Part shown: positions 8,148 to 15,648 of the stretch, in pieces
How the letters are laid out: every line of letters starts with the position of its first letter
Position numbering within the stretch: the first letter of the stretch is position 1
Assembly: GCF_009708005.2 (NCBI RefSeq)
Contig: NZ_CP052757.1
Coordinates: forward strand, 3,286,001 to 3,350,000
Direction: 5' to 3'
From: Cellulosimicrobium protaetiae
GTDB lineage: Bacteria; Actinomycetota; Actinomycetes; Actinomycetales; Cellulomonadaceae
DNA: 64,000 nucleotides
Translations under genes and position numbers: made by a program
Notes under the pieces: model-generated
Databases searched by the model: none
The model's input: only the letters and a program-made list of their open reading frames with translations
Told to the model about the DNA's origin: nothing

Positions 8148-9347
8148 CTAGATGATCTCGCCGCGCAGCCGCGAGTCGTCGCCGGACATCGTCGCCGCGA
8201 CCTCGCGCGGCGTCCCCTCGTCGGCCCATCGGAGCGTCGCGCCCACGCCCTCGATGAGCTCGACGCTGCCCTCCGGCGCGAACGTCAGCCCGGCGTCCTG
8301 GCCGATCGCGGCGCGCACGAGCGCGACCGTCGCGGGAAGCTTCTCGAGCCCGTCCGTGACCCCGAGATCCTGGATCTCCTCCTTCGACGCCGCGATGTGC
8401 ATCGGGCTCGGCCCGATCCAGAGCGACCGGCCGTCGAGCGCCGCGTCCTGCCCGTACTCGTCGGCCAGGACGAGCTCCTTCACCTGCCCGCGCGCGAGGA
8501 CCGCGACGACGTCCTCGACGGAGGTCACGGCACCCGACTCCCGTCCCTGCTCCTGGCGGAACTCCGCGAGGACCTTCTCGCGCCGTCGCTCGCGGAAGCT
8601 GTCCAGGGCGTCCGCGACGTTCGACTCGAAGGCGGCCTCGTTGATGCCCGGCCCGCGACCACCACCCGGGACCTCGACGACGAGCTCCGCCGTCGCGCGA
8701 CCCAGCGCGCCGCGAACGAGGGGCACGGCCCGCACGTCCCCGGTGAGGAGCACGAGCTCGGGGCGGTACTCCGCCGCCTGGCGCTCGAGCTCGGCCGCGA
8801 CCGCCTCGGCGTTGCGCTCCCACGAGTCCTCGGCGCGCGACTCGATGCGCTTGTGCGACAGCCCGCCGGTGCGGACCTTGTTGATGACGTCGTGACCGCC
8901 CTCGACCGACTCCGGCTCCGCGTAGGGGACGTGGCCGCCCGCGACGGACCACGTGAGGTCCGCGCCCTGTCGGTCGACGACGACGCGCACGTAGTCGACC
9001 GACTCGTCGGCCGCGCGTGCCGCCTGGAGGAGTGCCGGGACCGGCCCCCACGACCCCTTGGTGAGCGCCGGCGGGTCCTTGACGACCCGGTCGACGAGCA
9101 CACCCGTGTCGTCGGCGATCAGCACACGCCCGTGGGTGCCCCCGACCCGCGTCGGCCGCAGCACCACCTCCTCGAGGTCCTCGAGGACGGCGTCGGGCGC
9201 GCCCTCCTGGCGCAGCGTGCGCCGCACGCCCTTCCAGCGGTTCTCGACCTCGCGGTCCCCGGCCTCGTTGGCCCGCGTCGCGTCGATGTACACCGTCGCG
9301 AAGGGGCCCGGGTGGCCGAGGAGGGGCTTGAGCCAATCGATCTTCAT
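8148..9347 (-). CDS. baeRF2 / Rv2629-like (Vms1/eRF1-related) protein
   Basis: A 399-residue protein resembling mycobacterial Rv2629, member of the bacterial/archaeal eRF1-like (baeRF2) group related to Vms1/ANKZF1 peptidyl-tRNA hydrolases. Supporting features are the N-terminal GPFATVYIDATRANEAGD, ENRWKGVRRTLRQ, the LVLLTGDVRAVPLVRGAL segment typical of the middle domain, and the C-terminal EGVGATLRW. The family is linked to ribosome and peptidyl-tRNA quality control or to stationary-phase and hypoxic stress; activity has not been shown for most members. Start ATG 9347 is chosen because GAGGTG lies 7 nt upstream and MKIDWLKPLL aligns with family N-termini; the longer reading to 9422 has no ribosome site. 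It is convergent with valS and shares its terminator hairpin. Confidence 0.75.
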   Translation of the reverse strand: MKIDWLKPLLGHPGPFATVYIDATRANEAGDREVENRWKGVRRTLRQEGAPDAVLEDLEEVVLRPTRVGGTHGRVLIADDTGVLVDRVVKDPPALTKGSWGPVPALLQAARAADESVDYVRVVVDRQGADLTWSVAGGHVPYAEPESVEGGHDVINKVRTGGLSHKRIESRAEDSWERNAEAVAAELERQAAEYRPELVLLTGDVRAVPLVRGALGRATAELVVEVPGGGRGPGINEAAFESNVADALDSFRERRREKVLAEFRQEQGRESGAVTSVEDVVAVLARGQVKELVLADEYGQDAALDGRSLWIGPSPMHIAASKEEIQDLGVTDGLEKLPATVALVRAAIGQDAGLTFAPEGSVELIEGVGATLRWADEGTPREVAATMSGDDSRLRGEII

Positions 9348-9501
9348 GCGAACACCTCTAGCGTCCGTCGGCGTGGCGGGCGGGCCACCCGGCGCGCAGG
9401 TCGTGCCGACGCCGGGGCCCACCCTGGGACCCCTCCAGGGTCGGTCAGATCGACCGGGGTCGCCACCGCGCGTCAGGCGGGTCCGTCACGGGCGCCTGCC
9501 G

Positions 9502-9852
9502 TCAGGAGTAGGTGTCGAGGACGGGCGTGCCCTCGCCCGAGGCGGCGTGGTCGGCGGCGATCCGCTCGTGGTGGCGGATGACCTCGCGGACGATGAACTC
9601 GCGGAACTGCTCGGCGAACTCCGGGTCGAGGCCCGCGGCATCGGCGATGCCCGTCAGGCGCGCGATCTGCTGCCGGTCCCGGTCCGGGTCGGCCGGGGGC
9701 AGCCCGCCCTGCGCCTTGAGCTCCCCGACCCGGCGCGTGAACTTGAACCGCTCGGCGAGCAGGTGCATGAGCGCCGCGTCGATGTTGTCGATGCTGTCGC
9801 GCAGCGTGAGGATCTCGGCGGGGACGGCGGGCTGGCCGGGCTGGTTCGTCAC
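9502..9852 (-). CDS. Chorismate mutase, AroQ fold
   Basis: A 116-residue all-helical protein of the monofunctional AroQ chorismate mutase family, which converts chorismate to prephenate at the branch to phenylalanine and tyrosine. The first helix ILTLRDSIDNIDAALMHLLAERF carries the conserved Arg, and FTRRVGELKAQGGLPPADPDRD carries the Arg/Lys pair and the loop into helix 2. The C-terminal helices contain FREFIVREVIRHHE. This short form usually needs DAHP synthase as an activating partner, which is not encoded here. The GTG at 9852 is preceded by TAGGAT at exactly 6 nt (9859-9864 on the minus strand), so the mRNA is probably leaderless. It is divergent from fadD. Confidence 0.88.
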   Translation of the reverse strand: MTNQPGQPAVPAEILTLRDSIDNIDAALMHLLAERFKFTRRVGELKAQGGLPPADPDRDRQQIARLTGIADAAGLDPEFAEQFREFIVREVIRHHERIAADHAASGEGTPVLDTYS

Positions 9853-9892
9853 CCACCGATCCTAGGCGCGCCCGGCGACCCGAGGAACGCGA

Positions 9893-9903
9893 TACTCGGA
9901 GTA
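9893..9903. promoter_or_regulatory. Candidate operator in the chorismate mutase/fadD divergent region
   Basis: TACTC-G-GAGTA is a perfect 5-bp dyad followed at once by a second CGGAGTA, giving overlapping direct repeats (9897-9909). It sits about 55 nt before the fadD start, where a TetR-type fatty-acid regulator could act. The regulator is unknown. Confidence 0.3.
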
Positions 9904-9957
9904 CGGAGTAAAGTGTCACGCCGTCCCTACCTGCCGTCCCACTCAGCGGAGAGTCCC

Positions 9958-11775
9958 ATGACGGAACACGCGTCGCCGAGCCTCGTCGAGGTCTCCCCCA
10001 CGGCGACCATCAGCACCCTCCTCACCGACCGCGTCGCCCGCGGTCCCCACGCGACGCTCGTCGAGCGCCGGACCACCGCGGACGGCCCGTGGGAGCCCGT
10101 CACCGCGCGGGAGTTCGAGGCCGACGTCGTCGCCGTGGCGCGCGGCCTCGTGGCCCGCGGCATCGAGCCCGGCGACCACGTCGCGATCATGTCCCGCACG
10201 CGCTACGAGTGGACGCTGCTCGACTTCGCGACCTGGGCCGTCGGCGCCGTCCCCGTGCCGGTCTACGAGACGTCGTCGGCCGAGCAGGTGCACTGGATCT
10301 GCTCCGACGCCGCCGTCCGCCTCGCGGTCGTGGAGACCGCGGCCCACGCCGCCGAGATCACGACCGTGCGCGACCGCCTGCCCGACCTGGAGGACGTGCT
10401 CGTCGTCGAGGACGGCGCCGTCGACGCCCTCCGCGCCGCGGGCGCCGACGTGCCCGCCGAGGAGATCGACCGCCGTCGTGCCGCCCAGCGGGTCGACGAC
10501 CTCGCGACGGTCATCTACACCTCCGGCTCGACCGGGCGGCCCAAGGGCGTCGAGCTCACGCACCGCAACTTCGTCCACCTCGCGCTGAACGGCCGGGCCG
10601 GACTCGCCGAGATCCTCGACTCCGACGGCGCCCGCACGCTGCTGTTCCTCCCGCTCGCCCACGTCTTCGCGCGCTTCATCCAGGTCGTCGTCGTCGCGTC
10701 GAACGCCGTGCTCGCGCACTCGTGGGACACCAAGAACCTCGTCGCCGACCTCGGGACGTTCCAGCCCACGTTCCTGCTGGCCGTCCCGCGCGTCTTCGAG
10801 AAGGTCTACAACACCGCCGAGCAGAAGACCGGGACCGGCGCCAAGCGCAAGGTGTTCCACTGGGCCGCCAAGGTGGCCATCACCTGGTCGCGCGCGCTCG
10901 ACACCACGGGCGGGCCGTCGGTCGGGCTGCGCGTGCAGCACGCCGTCGCCGACCGCCTCGTCTACTCGACGCTGCGCGCCGCGATGGGGGGGCAGCTCAC
11001 CTACTCCATCTCCGGCGGCGCGCCCCTCGGCGAGCGGCTCGGCCACTTCTATCGCGGCGTCGGGCTGCGCATCCTCGAGGGCTACGGCCTCACCGAGACG
11101 ACCGCCCCCACGGCCGTGAACCTGCCCGGCCTCACCAAGATCGGCACCGTCGGTCCGGCGTTCCCCGGTACGTCGCTGCGCATCAACGACGACGGCGAGC
11201 TCCTCGTGAAGGGCGACCACGTCTTCCGCGGCTACCGCAACCAGCCCGAGCTCACCGCCGAGGCGCTCCAGGACGGCTGGTTCCGCACCGGTGACCTCGG
11301 CGCGTTCGACGACGACGGCTACCTGCGGATCACCGGCCGGAAGAAGGAGATCATCGTCACCGCCGGCGGCAAGAACGTCGCCCCCGCCGTGCTCGAGGAC
11401 CGCCTGCGCGCGCACCCGCTCGTGAGCCAGGTCGTCGTCGTGGGCGACCAGCGTCCCTTCATCGGCGCCCTCGTCACGCTCGACGCCGAGATGCTGCCCG
11501 GCTGGCTCTCGACGCACGGGCTGCCGCCCATGGACGTCGACACCGCCGCGCAGGACCCCGACGTCCTCGCCGCGCTCGACCGCGCCGTCGCGCACGCCAA
11601 CGAGGCCGTCTCCCGGGCCGAGTCGATCCGCAAGATCACCGTGCTCACCACCGACTTCACCGAGCAGAACGGCTACCTCACGCCGTCCCTCAAGGTGAAG
11701 CGCGGCCTCGTCATCAAGGACTTCGCCGACACGATCGACACCCTCTACGGCTCCAAGGTCGGCGCCGACGCCTGA
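9958..11775 (+). CDS. fadD: Long-chain fatty-acid-CoA ligase (AMP-binding, FadD15/FAA1 type)
   Basis: A 605-residue adenylate-forming enzyme that activates long-chain fatty acids to acyl-CoA through an acyl-AMP intermediate. The AMP-binding motif YTSGSTGRPKGVELTHRN lies near residue 185, the A5 motif EGYGLTET near residue 375, the TGD motif in FRTGDLGAFDDDG near residue 445, and the A8-type hinge GRKKEIIVTAGGKN near residue 460. The C-terminal domain ends TPSLKVKRGLVIKDF, where the Lys of the terminal domain contributes to adenylation. It is a cytosolic or membrane-associated enzyme of FAA1-type length. The ATG at 9958 follows AGCGGAGAG, and upstream in-frame sequence lies antisense to chorismate mutase. 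The gene ends just before the array of 21-bp repeats. Confidence 0.93.
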   Translation: MTEHASPSLVEVSPTATISTLLTDRVARGPHATLVERRTTADGPWEPVTAREFEADVVAVARGLVARGIEPGDHVAIMSRTRYEWTLLDFATWAVGAVPVPVYETSSAEQVHWICSDAAVRLAVVETAAHAAEITTVRDRLPDLEDVLVVEDGAVDALRAAGADVPAEEIDRRRAAQRVDDLATVIYTSGSTGRPKGVELTHRNFVHLALNGRAGLAEILDSDGARTLLFLPLAHVFARFIQVVVVASNAVLAHSWDTKNLVADLGTFQPTFLLAVPRVFEKVYNTAEQKTGTGAKRKVFHWAAKVAITWSRALDTTGGPSVGLRVQHAVADRLVYSTLRAAMGGQLTYSISGGAPLGERLGHFYRGVGLRILEGYGLTETTAPTAVNLPGLTKIGTVGPAFPGTSLRINDDGELLVKGDHVFRGYRNQPELTAEALQDGWFRTGDLGAFDDDGYLRITGRKKEIIVTAGGKNVAPAVLEDRLRAHPLVSQVVVVGDQRPFIGALVTLDAEMLPGWLSTHGLPPMDVDTAAQDPDVLAALDRAVAHANEAVSRAESIRKITVLTTDFTEQNGYLTPSLKVKRGLVIKDFADTIDTLYGSKVGADA

Positions 11776-11781
11776 CCGAGC

Positions 11782-12050
11782 GCGAAGCCCCGGTCCCCCG
11801 AGGTAGAACCCTGGTTGCGCGGGGTAGAACCGTGGTCGCGCGAAGTAGAACCGTGGTTCTTGTGCCCGACGGCGCGTGGTCGCCCTGGGTGGTCGGGGTG
11901 GGTGGTGGTGCCGCGTCTACCATCCGCCGCTCGTTCCTCGCGGCTCCCGCCAGGCCCGACCACGACGCGGCACCACCACCCACCCCGCCCGGCGTCGTCT
12001 CACCCGGGTCGGTGCTCACCCCGGGCGACCGCCCGCGGGGAGGGGTTCCG
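11782..12050 (+). repeat. Full-length 3' repeat element, copy A (21-bp array plus 23-bp inverted repeat)
   Basis: Directly after the fadD stop lie three clear units of a 21-bp repeat, with GTAGAACC at 11803, 11824 and 11845, plus one degenerate unit from 11782. The motif TGTGCCCGACGGCG follows, then a perfect 23-bp inverted repeat (11895-11917 and 11964-11986) around a 46-nt loop, then about 55 bp conserved with copy D at 34528-34797. The orientation follows fadD transcription. Each unit contains the small dyad GAACC-NT-GGTY. No reading frame is conserved between copies A and D across the loop because of indels of 2, 2 and 1 nt. Confidence 0.85.
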
Positions 12051-12124
12051 CCCGCGCCGCGCGAGCAGCCGGGTCGCCGCACCGCCGCACCCGGAACGGG
12101 TCGCCGGTCATGACGCCGTCGCGG

Positions 12125-12180
12125 CGAGCAGGTGGTTCGGGCGCGTCCGGCGCGCCGGACGCGCCCGAACAGCCTGCTCG
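12125..12180. terminator. 56-bp cruciform-like palindrome between fadD and clpX
   Basis: A 17-bp perfect arm (12136-12152) meets its complement (12153-12169) with no loop. After a 3-nt mismatch on each side the stem continues for 8 bp (12125-12132 with 12173-12180). It is probably a bidirectional terminator for the convergent fadD and clpX transcripts, but it is far from both stops and might instead belong to the repeat region. Confidence 0.5.
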
Positions 12181-12440
12181 ACCCGCCGGGACGGCCTGGT
12201 CGGGCTCCTACCGGGCCGACGTCGACCCACCCGGCGCCTGCGGGCAGCCCGAAGGTCGTGAGCGGCGACCGACGGCCCCGGGGCGAGACGATCGCCGAGC
12301 GGCGGGGGTGGGCTCGGATGCGAAGGGGCGTCAGAGCGGCGCTCCTAGAGCCCACGGCCGACAGACCAGGGCGACGGCGCCGCAGCCCCGAGCACCGAGG
12401 CCACCCGCGCCGCGGGCCCGACCAGGCGGGCCTGCGACCT
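12181..12440. other. Non-coding stretch without recognisable content
   Basis: I see no gene with a plausible start and codon pattern, no tRNA and no clear repeat in these 260 bp. The open frames that cross it are Arg/Pro-rich composition artefacts. Confidence 0.5.
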
Positions 12441-12444
12441 GATC

Positions 12445-12474
12445 CGCGGTTCTCTCGGCCGACCGGGGTTCTAC
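12445..12474 (-). repeat. Array-only copy B of the 21-bp repeat, 3' of clpX
   Basis: On the clpX strand GTAGAACCCCGGTCGGCC (from 12474) is followed 19 nt later by AGAGAACCGCGG (from 12455), two degenerate units starting 17 nt after the clpX stop. They read in the direction of clpX and face copy A across the convergent gap. The long hairpin part is absent. Confidence 0.65.
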
Positions 12475-12490
12475 CCCGGCGGGTGGCAGG

Positions 12491-13777
12491 TCAGGCGGAC
12501 TTCTCCCGCGGGGTACGGCTGCGCGCGGTCGAGGTGCGCGGCACGATCGTGGGGTTCACGTTGTCCAGCACGACCTCCCGCGTGATCACGACCCGCTCCA
12601 CGTCATCCCGCGACGGCACGTCGAACATCACCTGCTGCAACACCTCCTCCATGATCGCCCGCAACCCCCGCGCCCCCGTCCCCCGCAACAACGCCTGCTC
12701 CGCGACCGCCTCCACCGCACCCTCGGTGAACTCCAGCTCCACCCCGTCGATCGCGAACATCCGCTGATACTGCTTCACCAACGCATTCCTGGGCTGCGTC
12801 AAGATCCGCACCAACGCCTCAGAGTCCAACGCCGACACCGACGCGATCACCGGAAGGCGCCCGATGAACTCCGGGATCAACCCGAACCGATGCAGATCCT
12901 CCGGACGCACCTGCGCGAACAGATCCTCCCCCGCACCCGTCTCGATCGGCGCACCAAAACCCACCCCACGCTTACGCGCCCGCGCCGCCACGATCTCGTC
13001 CAACCCCGCAAAAGCCCCCGCCACGATGAACAACACGTTCGACGTGTCCACCTGGATGAACTCCTGATGCGGATGCTTACGACCACCCTGCGGCGGCACC
13101 GACGCGCTCGTCCCCTCGATGATCTTCAACAACGCCTGCTGCACACCCTCACCCGACACGTCACGCGTGATCGACGGGTTCTCCGCCTTCCGAGCCACCT
13201 TGTCGATCTCGTCGATATAGATGATGCCCGTCTCAGCCTTCTTCACATCGAAGTCCGCAGCCTGCACCAGCTTCAACAAGATGTTCTCCACGTCCTCACC
13301 GACATACCCCGCCTCGGTGAGCGCCGTCGCGTCCGCGATCGCGAACGGCACGTTCAACATCCGCGCCAACGTCTGCGCCAGATACGTCTTCCCCGTACCC
13401 GTCGGACCGATCAGCAGAATGTTCGACTTCGCCAGCTCCACGAAGTCCGGGTCGTCGGGGCTCGACGGCTTGGCCTGCTCGCCCGCCTGGACGCGCTTGT
13501 AGTGGTTGTAGACGGCGACGGCCAGGGCCCGCTTCGCGGCGTCCTGGCCGATGACGTACTGCTCGAGGAACTCGAAGATCTCCTTGGGCTTGGGCAGCTC
13601 CGTGAGGCCCAGCTCCGTCGCCTCGGCGAGCTCCTCCTCGATGATCTCGTTGCACAGGTCGATGCACTCGTCGCAGATGTACACACCCGGGCCCGCGATG
13701 AGCTTCTTGACCTGCTTCTGCGACTTGCCGCAGAACGAGCACTTCAGCAGGTCGGCGCCGTCTGAGATACGAGCCAC
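12491..13777 (-). CDS. clpX: ATP-dependent Clp protease ATP-binding subunit ClpX
   Basis: A 428-residue AAA+ unfoldase that feeds substrates to the ClpP1P2 peptidase encoded just upstream. The N-terminal C4 zinc finger has CSFC (Cys13, Cys16) and CDEC (Cys35, Cys38); Walker A is GPTGTGKT at 124-131, Walker B IIYIDEID, and the RLPV-containing segment after FIGR is the family's ClpP- or substrate-facing region. The GTG at 13777 follows AAGGAG and gives the usual ClpX N-terminus. Odd feature: codons 1 to about 113 use the local style (GCC, GGC, GTC, CTC), whereas codons from about 114 to near 390 (roughly 13437 down to 12600) use TTG, GCG, GGT, CGT, CGG, TAT, CAT and TTT heavily, then the local style returns. 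This looks like replacement by homologous recombination. Confidence 0.97.
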   Translation of the reverse strand: MARISDGADLLKCSFCGKSQKQVKKLIAGPGVYICDECIDLCNEIIEEELAEATELGLTELPKPKEIFEFLEQYVIGQDAAKRALAVAVYNHYKRVQAGEQAKPSSPDDPDFVELAKSNILLIGPTGTGKTYLAQTLARMLNVPFAIADATALTEAGYVGEDVENILLKLVQAADFDVKKAETGIIYIDEIDKVARKAENPSITRDVSGEGVQQALLKIIEGTSASVPPQGGRKHPHQEFIQVDTSNVLFIVAGAFAGLDEIVAARARKRGVGFGAPIETGAGEDLFAQVRPEDLHRFGLIPEFIGRLPVIASVSALDSEALVRILTQPRNALVKQYQRMFAIDGVELEFTEGAVEAVAEQALLRGTGARGLRAIMEEVLQQVMFDVPSRDDVERVVITREVVLDNVNPTIVPRTSTARSRTPREKSA

Positions 13778-13989
13778 TACGCGTCTCCTTGTCCCGGTGC
13801 CCAGGCCTCCTGCCGTCGGGTTCGACGGCGCGGGGCCCGGGCACGGCCGAGCGAGTCCTGCTCCCCATTCCACACCACGGGGCCCCCGTTGTCAGGTGGG
13901 CTCCCCGTACGGGGCGCAACGTGTCGCGCCGCCGCCCCCGGGCGGGGGACGGCGGCGCGGCGTGAGGTCATGCGGGTCGGGCGGTCGGA

Positions 13990-14706
13990 TCAGGGCTTGT
14001 TGATCGCGACGGCCTTGCGGCTCTCGAGGACCTGGTCGACGAGGCCGTACTCCTTCGCCTGCGCGGCGGTGAGGATCTTGTCGCGCTCGATGTCCTGGCG
14101 GACCTGCTCGACCGACTTGCCCGAGTGCAGGGCCAGCGTGTCCTCGAGCCACTCGCGCATGCGGATGAGCTCGTTCGCGTGGATCTCGATGTCCGACGCC
14201 TGCGCGTAGCCACCGCCCTCCATCGCGGGCTGGTGGATGAGCACGCGCGCGTTCGGGAGCGCGAGGCGCTTGCCCGGCTGGCCGGCGGCGAGCAGGACCG
14301 CGGCGGCGGACGCCGCCTGGCCCAGGCAGACCGTCTGGATCTGCGGCTTGATGTACTGCATCGTGTCGTAGAGCGCGGTCATCGCGGTGAACGACCCGCC
14401 CGGCGAGTTGATGTAGAGGATGACGTCACGGTCCGGGTCCTGGCTCTCGAGCACGAGGAGCTGGGCCATGACGTCGTCGGCGGACGCGTCGTCGACCTGG
14501 ACGCCCAGGAAGATGATGCGGTCCTCGAACAGCTTGGTGTAAGGGTCCTGCCGCTTGAAGCCGTACGCGGTGCGCTCCTCGAACTGCGGGAGCACGTAGC
14601 GGGCCGACGGCGCGCCGCCCGGCAGGGCGACGCCGCCGGGACGCGCGCCCGCGCCGGCGAGGCGCTGCGCGGTGGACAGGTACTGGGACTCGGCGCTGAA
14701 GCTCAC
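13990..14706 (-). CDS. clpP2: ATP-dependent Clp protease proteolytic subunit ClpP2
   Basis: A 238-residue serine peptidase subunit. The catalytic triad is Ser133 (GQAASAAA), His158 (ARVLIHQP) and Asp209 (IERDKIL), with the [11 protein letters not shown] oxyanion-region motif at about 96-106. In actinobacteria ClpP2 forms a mixed tetradecamer with ClpP1, and ClpP2 is the ring that docks ClpX. The N-terminal 35 residues are Gly/Ala-rich and are probably processed, as is usual for ClpP propeptides. It lies 37 nt downstream of clpP1 in the same operon and 212 nt upstream of clpX, which has its own ribosome site and may have its own promoter. Confidence 0.95.
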   Translation of the reverse strand: MSFSAESQYLSTAQRLAGAGARPGGVALPGGAPSARYVLPQFEERTAYGFKRQDPYTKLFEDRIIFLGVQVDDASADDVMAQLLVLESQDPDRDVILYINSPGGSFTAMTALYDTMQYIKPQIQTVCLGQAASAAAVLLAAGQPGKRLALPNARVLIHQPAMEGGGYAQASDIEIHANELIRMREWLEDTLALHSGKSVEQVRQDIERDKILTAAQAKEYGLVDQVLESRKAVAINKP

Positions 14707-14743
14707 GGGTTCTCCTCGGTGAAGTCTGGTGTCCGGTGCGGGG

Positions 14744-15385
14744 TCAGGAACCCGTGGTGCCGCCGCCGCCGGTCACGGACGACGCGTTGGTGACGACGTG
14801 GTCGATGAAGCCGTACTCCAGCGCCTCCTCGGCCGTGAACCAGCTGTCGCGGTCGTTGTCCTTGAGGATCTGCTCGAGCGGCTTGCCGGTCTGCTCGGCC
14901 GTGAGCTCGGAGAGCACCTGCTTCATGTGCATGATGAGCTGCGCGTTGATGCGCACGTCGGTCGCCGTGCCGCCGATGCCGCCCGAGGGCTGGTGCATCA
15001 TGACGCGCGCGTGGGGCGTCGCGTACCGCTTGCCCTTGGTGCCGGACGAGAGCAGGAACTGCCCCATCGACGCCGCCATGCCCATGGCGATCGTCGCGAC
15101 GTCCGGCTGGATGTACTGCATCGTGTCGTAGATCGCCATCCCGGCCGTGATCGACCCGCCGGGCGAGTTGATGTAGAGCCAGATGTCCTTCTCCGGGTCC
15201 TCCGCGGCGAGCAGCATCATCTGCGCGCAGATGGCGTTCGCGTTCTCGTCGCGCACCTCCGAGCCGAGCCAGATGATGCGCTCCTTGAGGAGCCGGTTGT
15301 AGATGGAGTCGTTGAGTCCGAAGCCCGGACCCTCGGCGCGGTTGACCGGGGCCGTCGCGTCGGACGGCAGGTACAGCTCGTTCAC
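14744..15385 (-). CDS. clpP1: ATP-dependent Clp protease proteolytic subunit ClpP1
   Basis: The first peptidase gene of the operon (213 residues from the chosen start). The triad is Ser106 (MGMAASMGQ), His131 (HARVMMHQP) and Asp180 (NDRDSWF), with the [13 protein letters not shown] motif near residue 70. It pairs with ClpP2 to form the active heteromeric protease. Start choice: the Shine-Dalgarno AAGGAG abuts an ATG at 15391 with no spacing, but stands 6 nt from an in-frame GTG at 15385. I therefore prefer the GTG; the ATG would add only two residues. A candidate ClgR operator lies about 140 nt upstream, which would link expression to the Clp stress regulon. Confidence 0.94.
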   Translation of the reverse strand: MNELYLPSDATAPVNRAEGPGFGLNDSIYNRLLKERIIWLGSEVRDENANAICAQMMLLAAEDPEKDIWLYINSPGGSITAGMAIYDTMQYIQPDVATIAMGMAASMGQFLLSSGTKGKRYATPHARVMMHQPSGGIGGTATDVRINAQLIMHMKQVLSELTAEQTGKPLEQILKDNDRDSWFTAEEALEYGFIDHVVTNASSVTGGGGTTGS

Positions 15386-15520
15386 TTCCATCTCCTTCGT
15401 CGCTCCCGCGGGTCGACCCCGCCTGCGCTGCCCTGGCCGGGACCGGGAGGGTGCCCCGTCCAGCCGTGCTGCAGTGACCCTAACGCGGTCCGTGCCCGGC
15501 GTTCGTCCCGATAGCGCGCG

Positions 15521-15538
15521 TTTTCGCTGACGGCGCAC
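15521..15538. promoter_or_regulatory. Candidate ClgR operator upstream of clpP1-clpP2
   Basis: TTTTCGCTGACGGCGCAC contains CGCTGACGGCG (15525-15535), which fits the core CGCYNANRGCG of the corynebacterial ClgR site as I recall it; only one flanking position differs. It lies between tig and clpP1, the usual place of ClgR control of clpP operons. A TAGGGT that could serve as -10 lies about 45 nt closer to clpP1 (15477-15482, minus strand). Confidence 0.5.
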
Positions 15539-15574
15539 CAGGCGGCCGGCGCGCCCCGTGACAGCGCGGGCACG

Positions 15575-15615
15575 ACGACGGCCCGCCCCCTCGTGCGGAG
15601 GGTGCGGGCCGTCGT
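15575..15615 (-). terminator. Terminator hairpin after tig
   Basis: A 12-bp stem (15575-15586 with 15604-15615) carries an inner CCC/GGG pairing in the loop. It lies 34 nt beyond the tig stop and separates tig from clpP1. Confidence 0.65.
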
Positions 15616-15648
15616 GGGGCCTGCTCCGGCGGGACGGCCGGTGCCGTG

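Noticed and set aside
11803-12050. The repeat element as an insertion sequence
   Set aside because: No transposase frame and no visible target-site duplication; a MITE remains possible and is listed as such.
11815-12261. Open frames running through the 21-bp repeats and the 23-bp inverted repeat
   Set aside because: 21 bp equals seven codons, so frames stay open trivially. Between copies A and D the loop differs by indels of 2, 2 and 1 nt, which is incompatible with a conserved protein.
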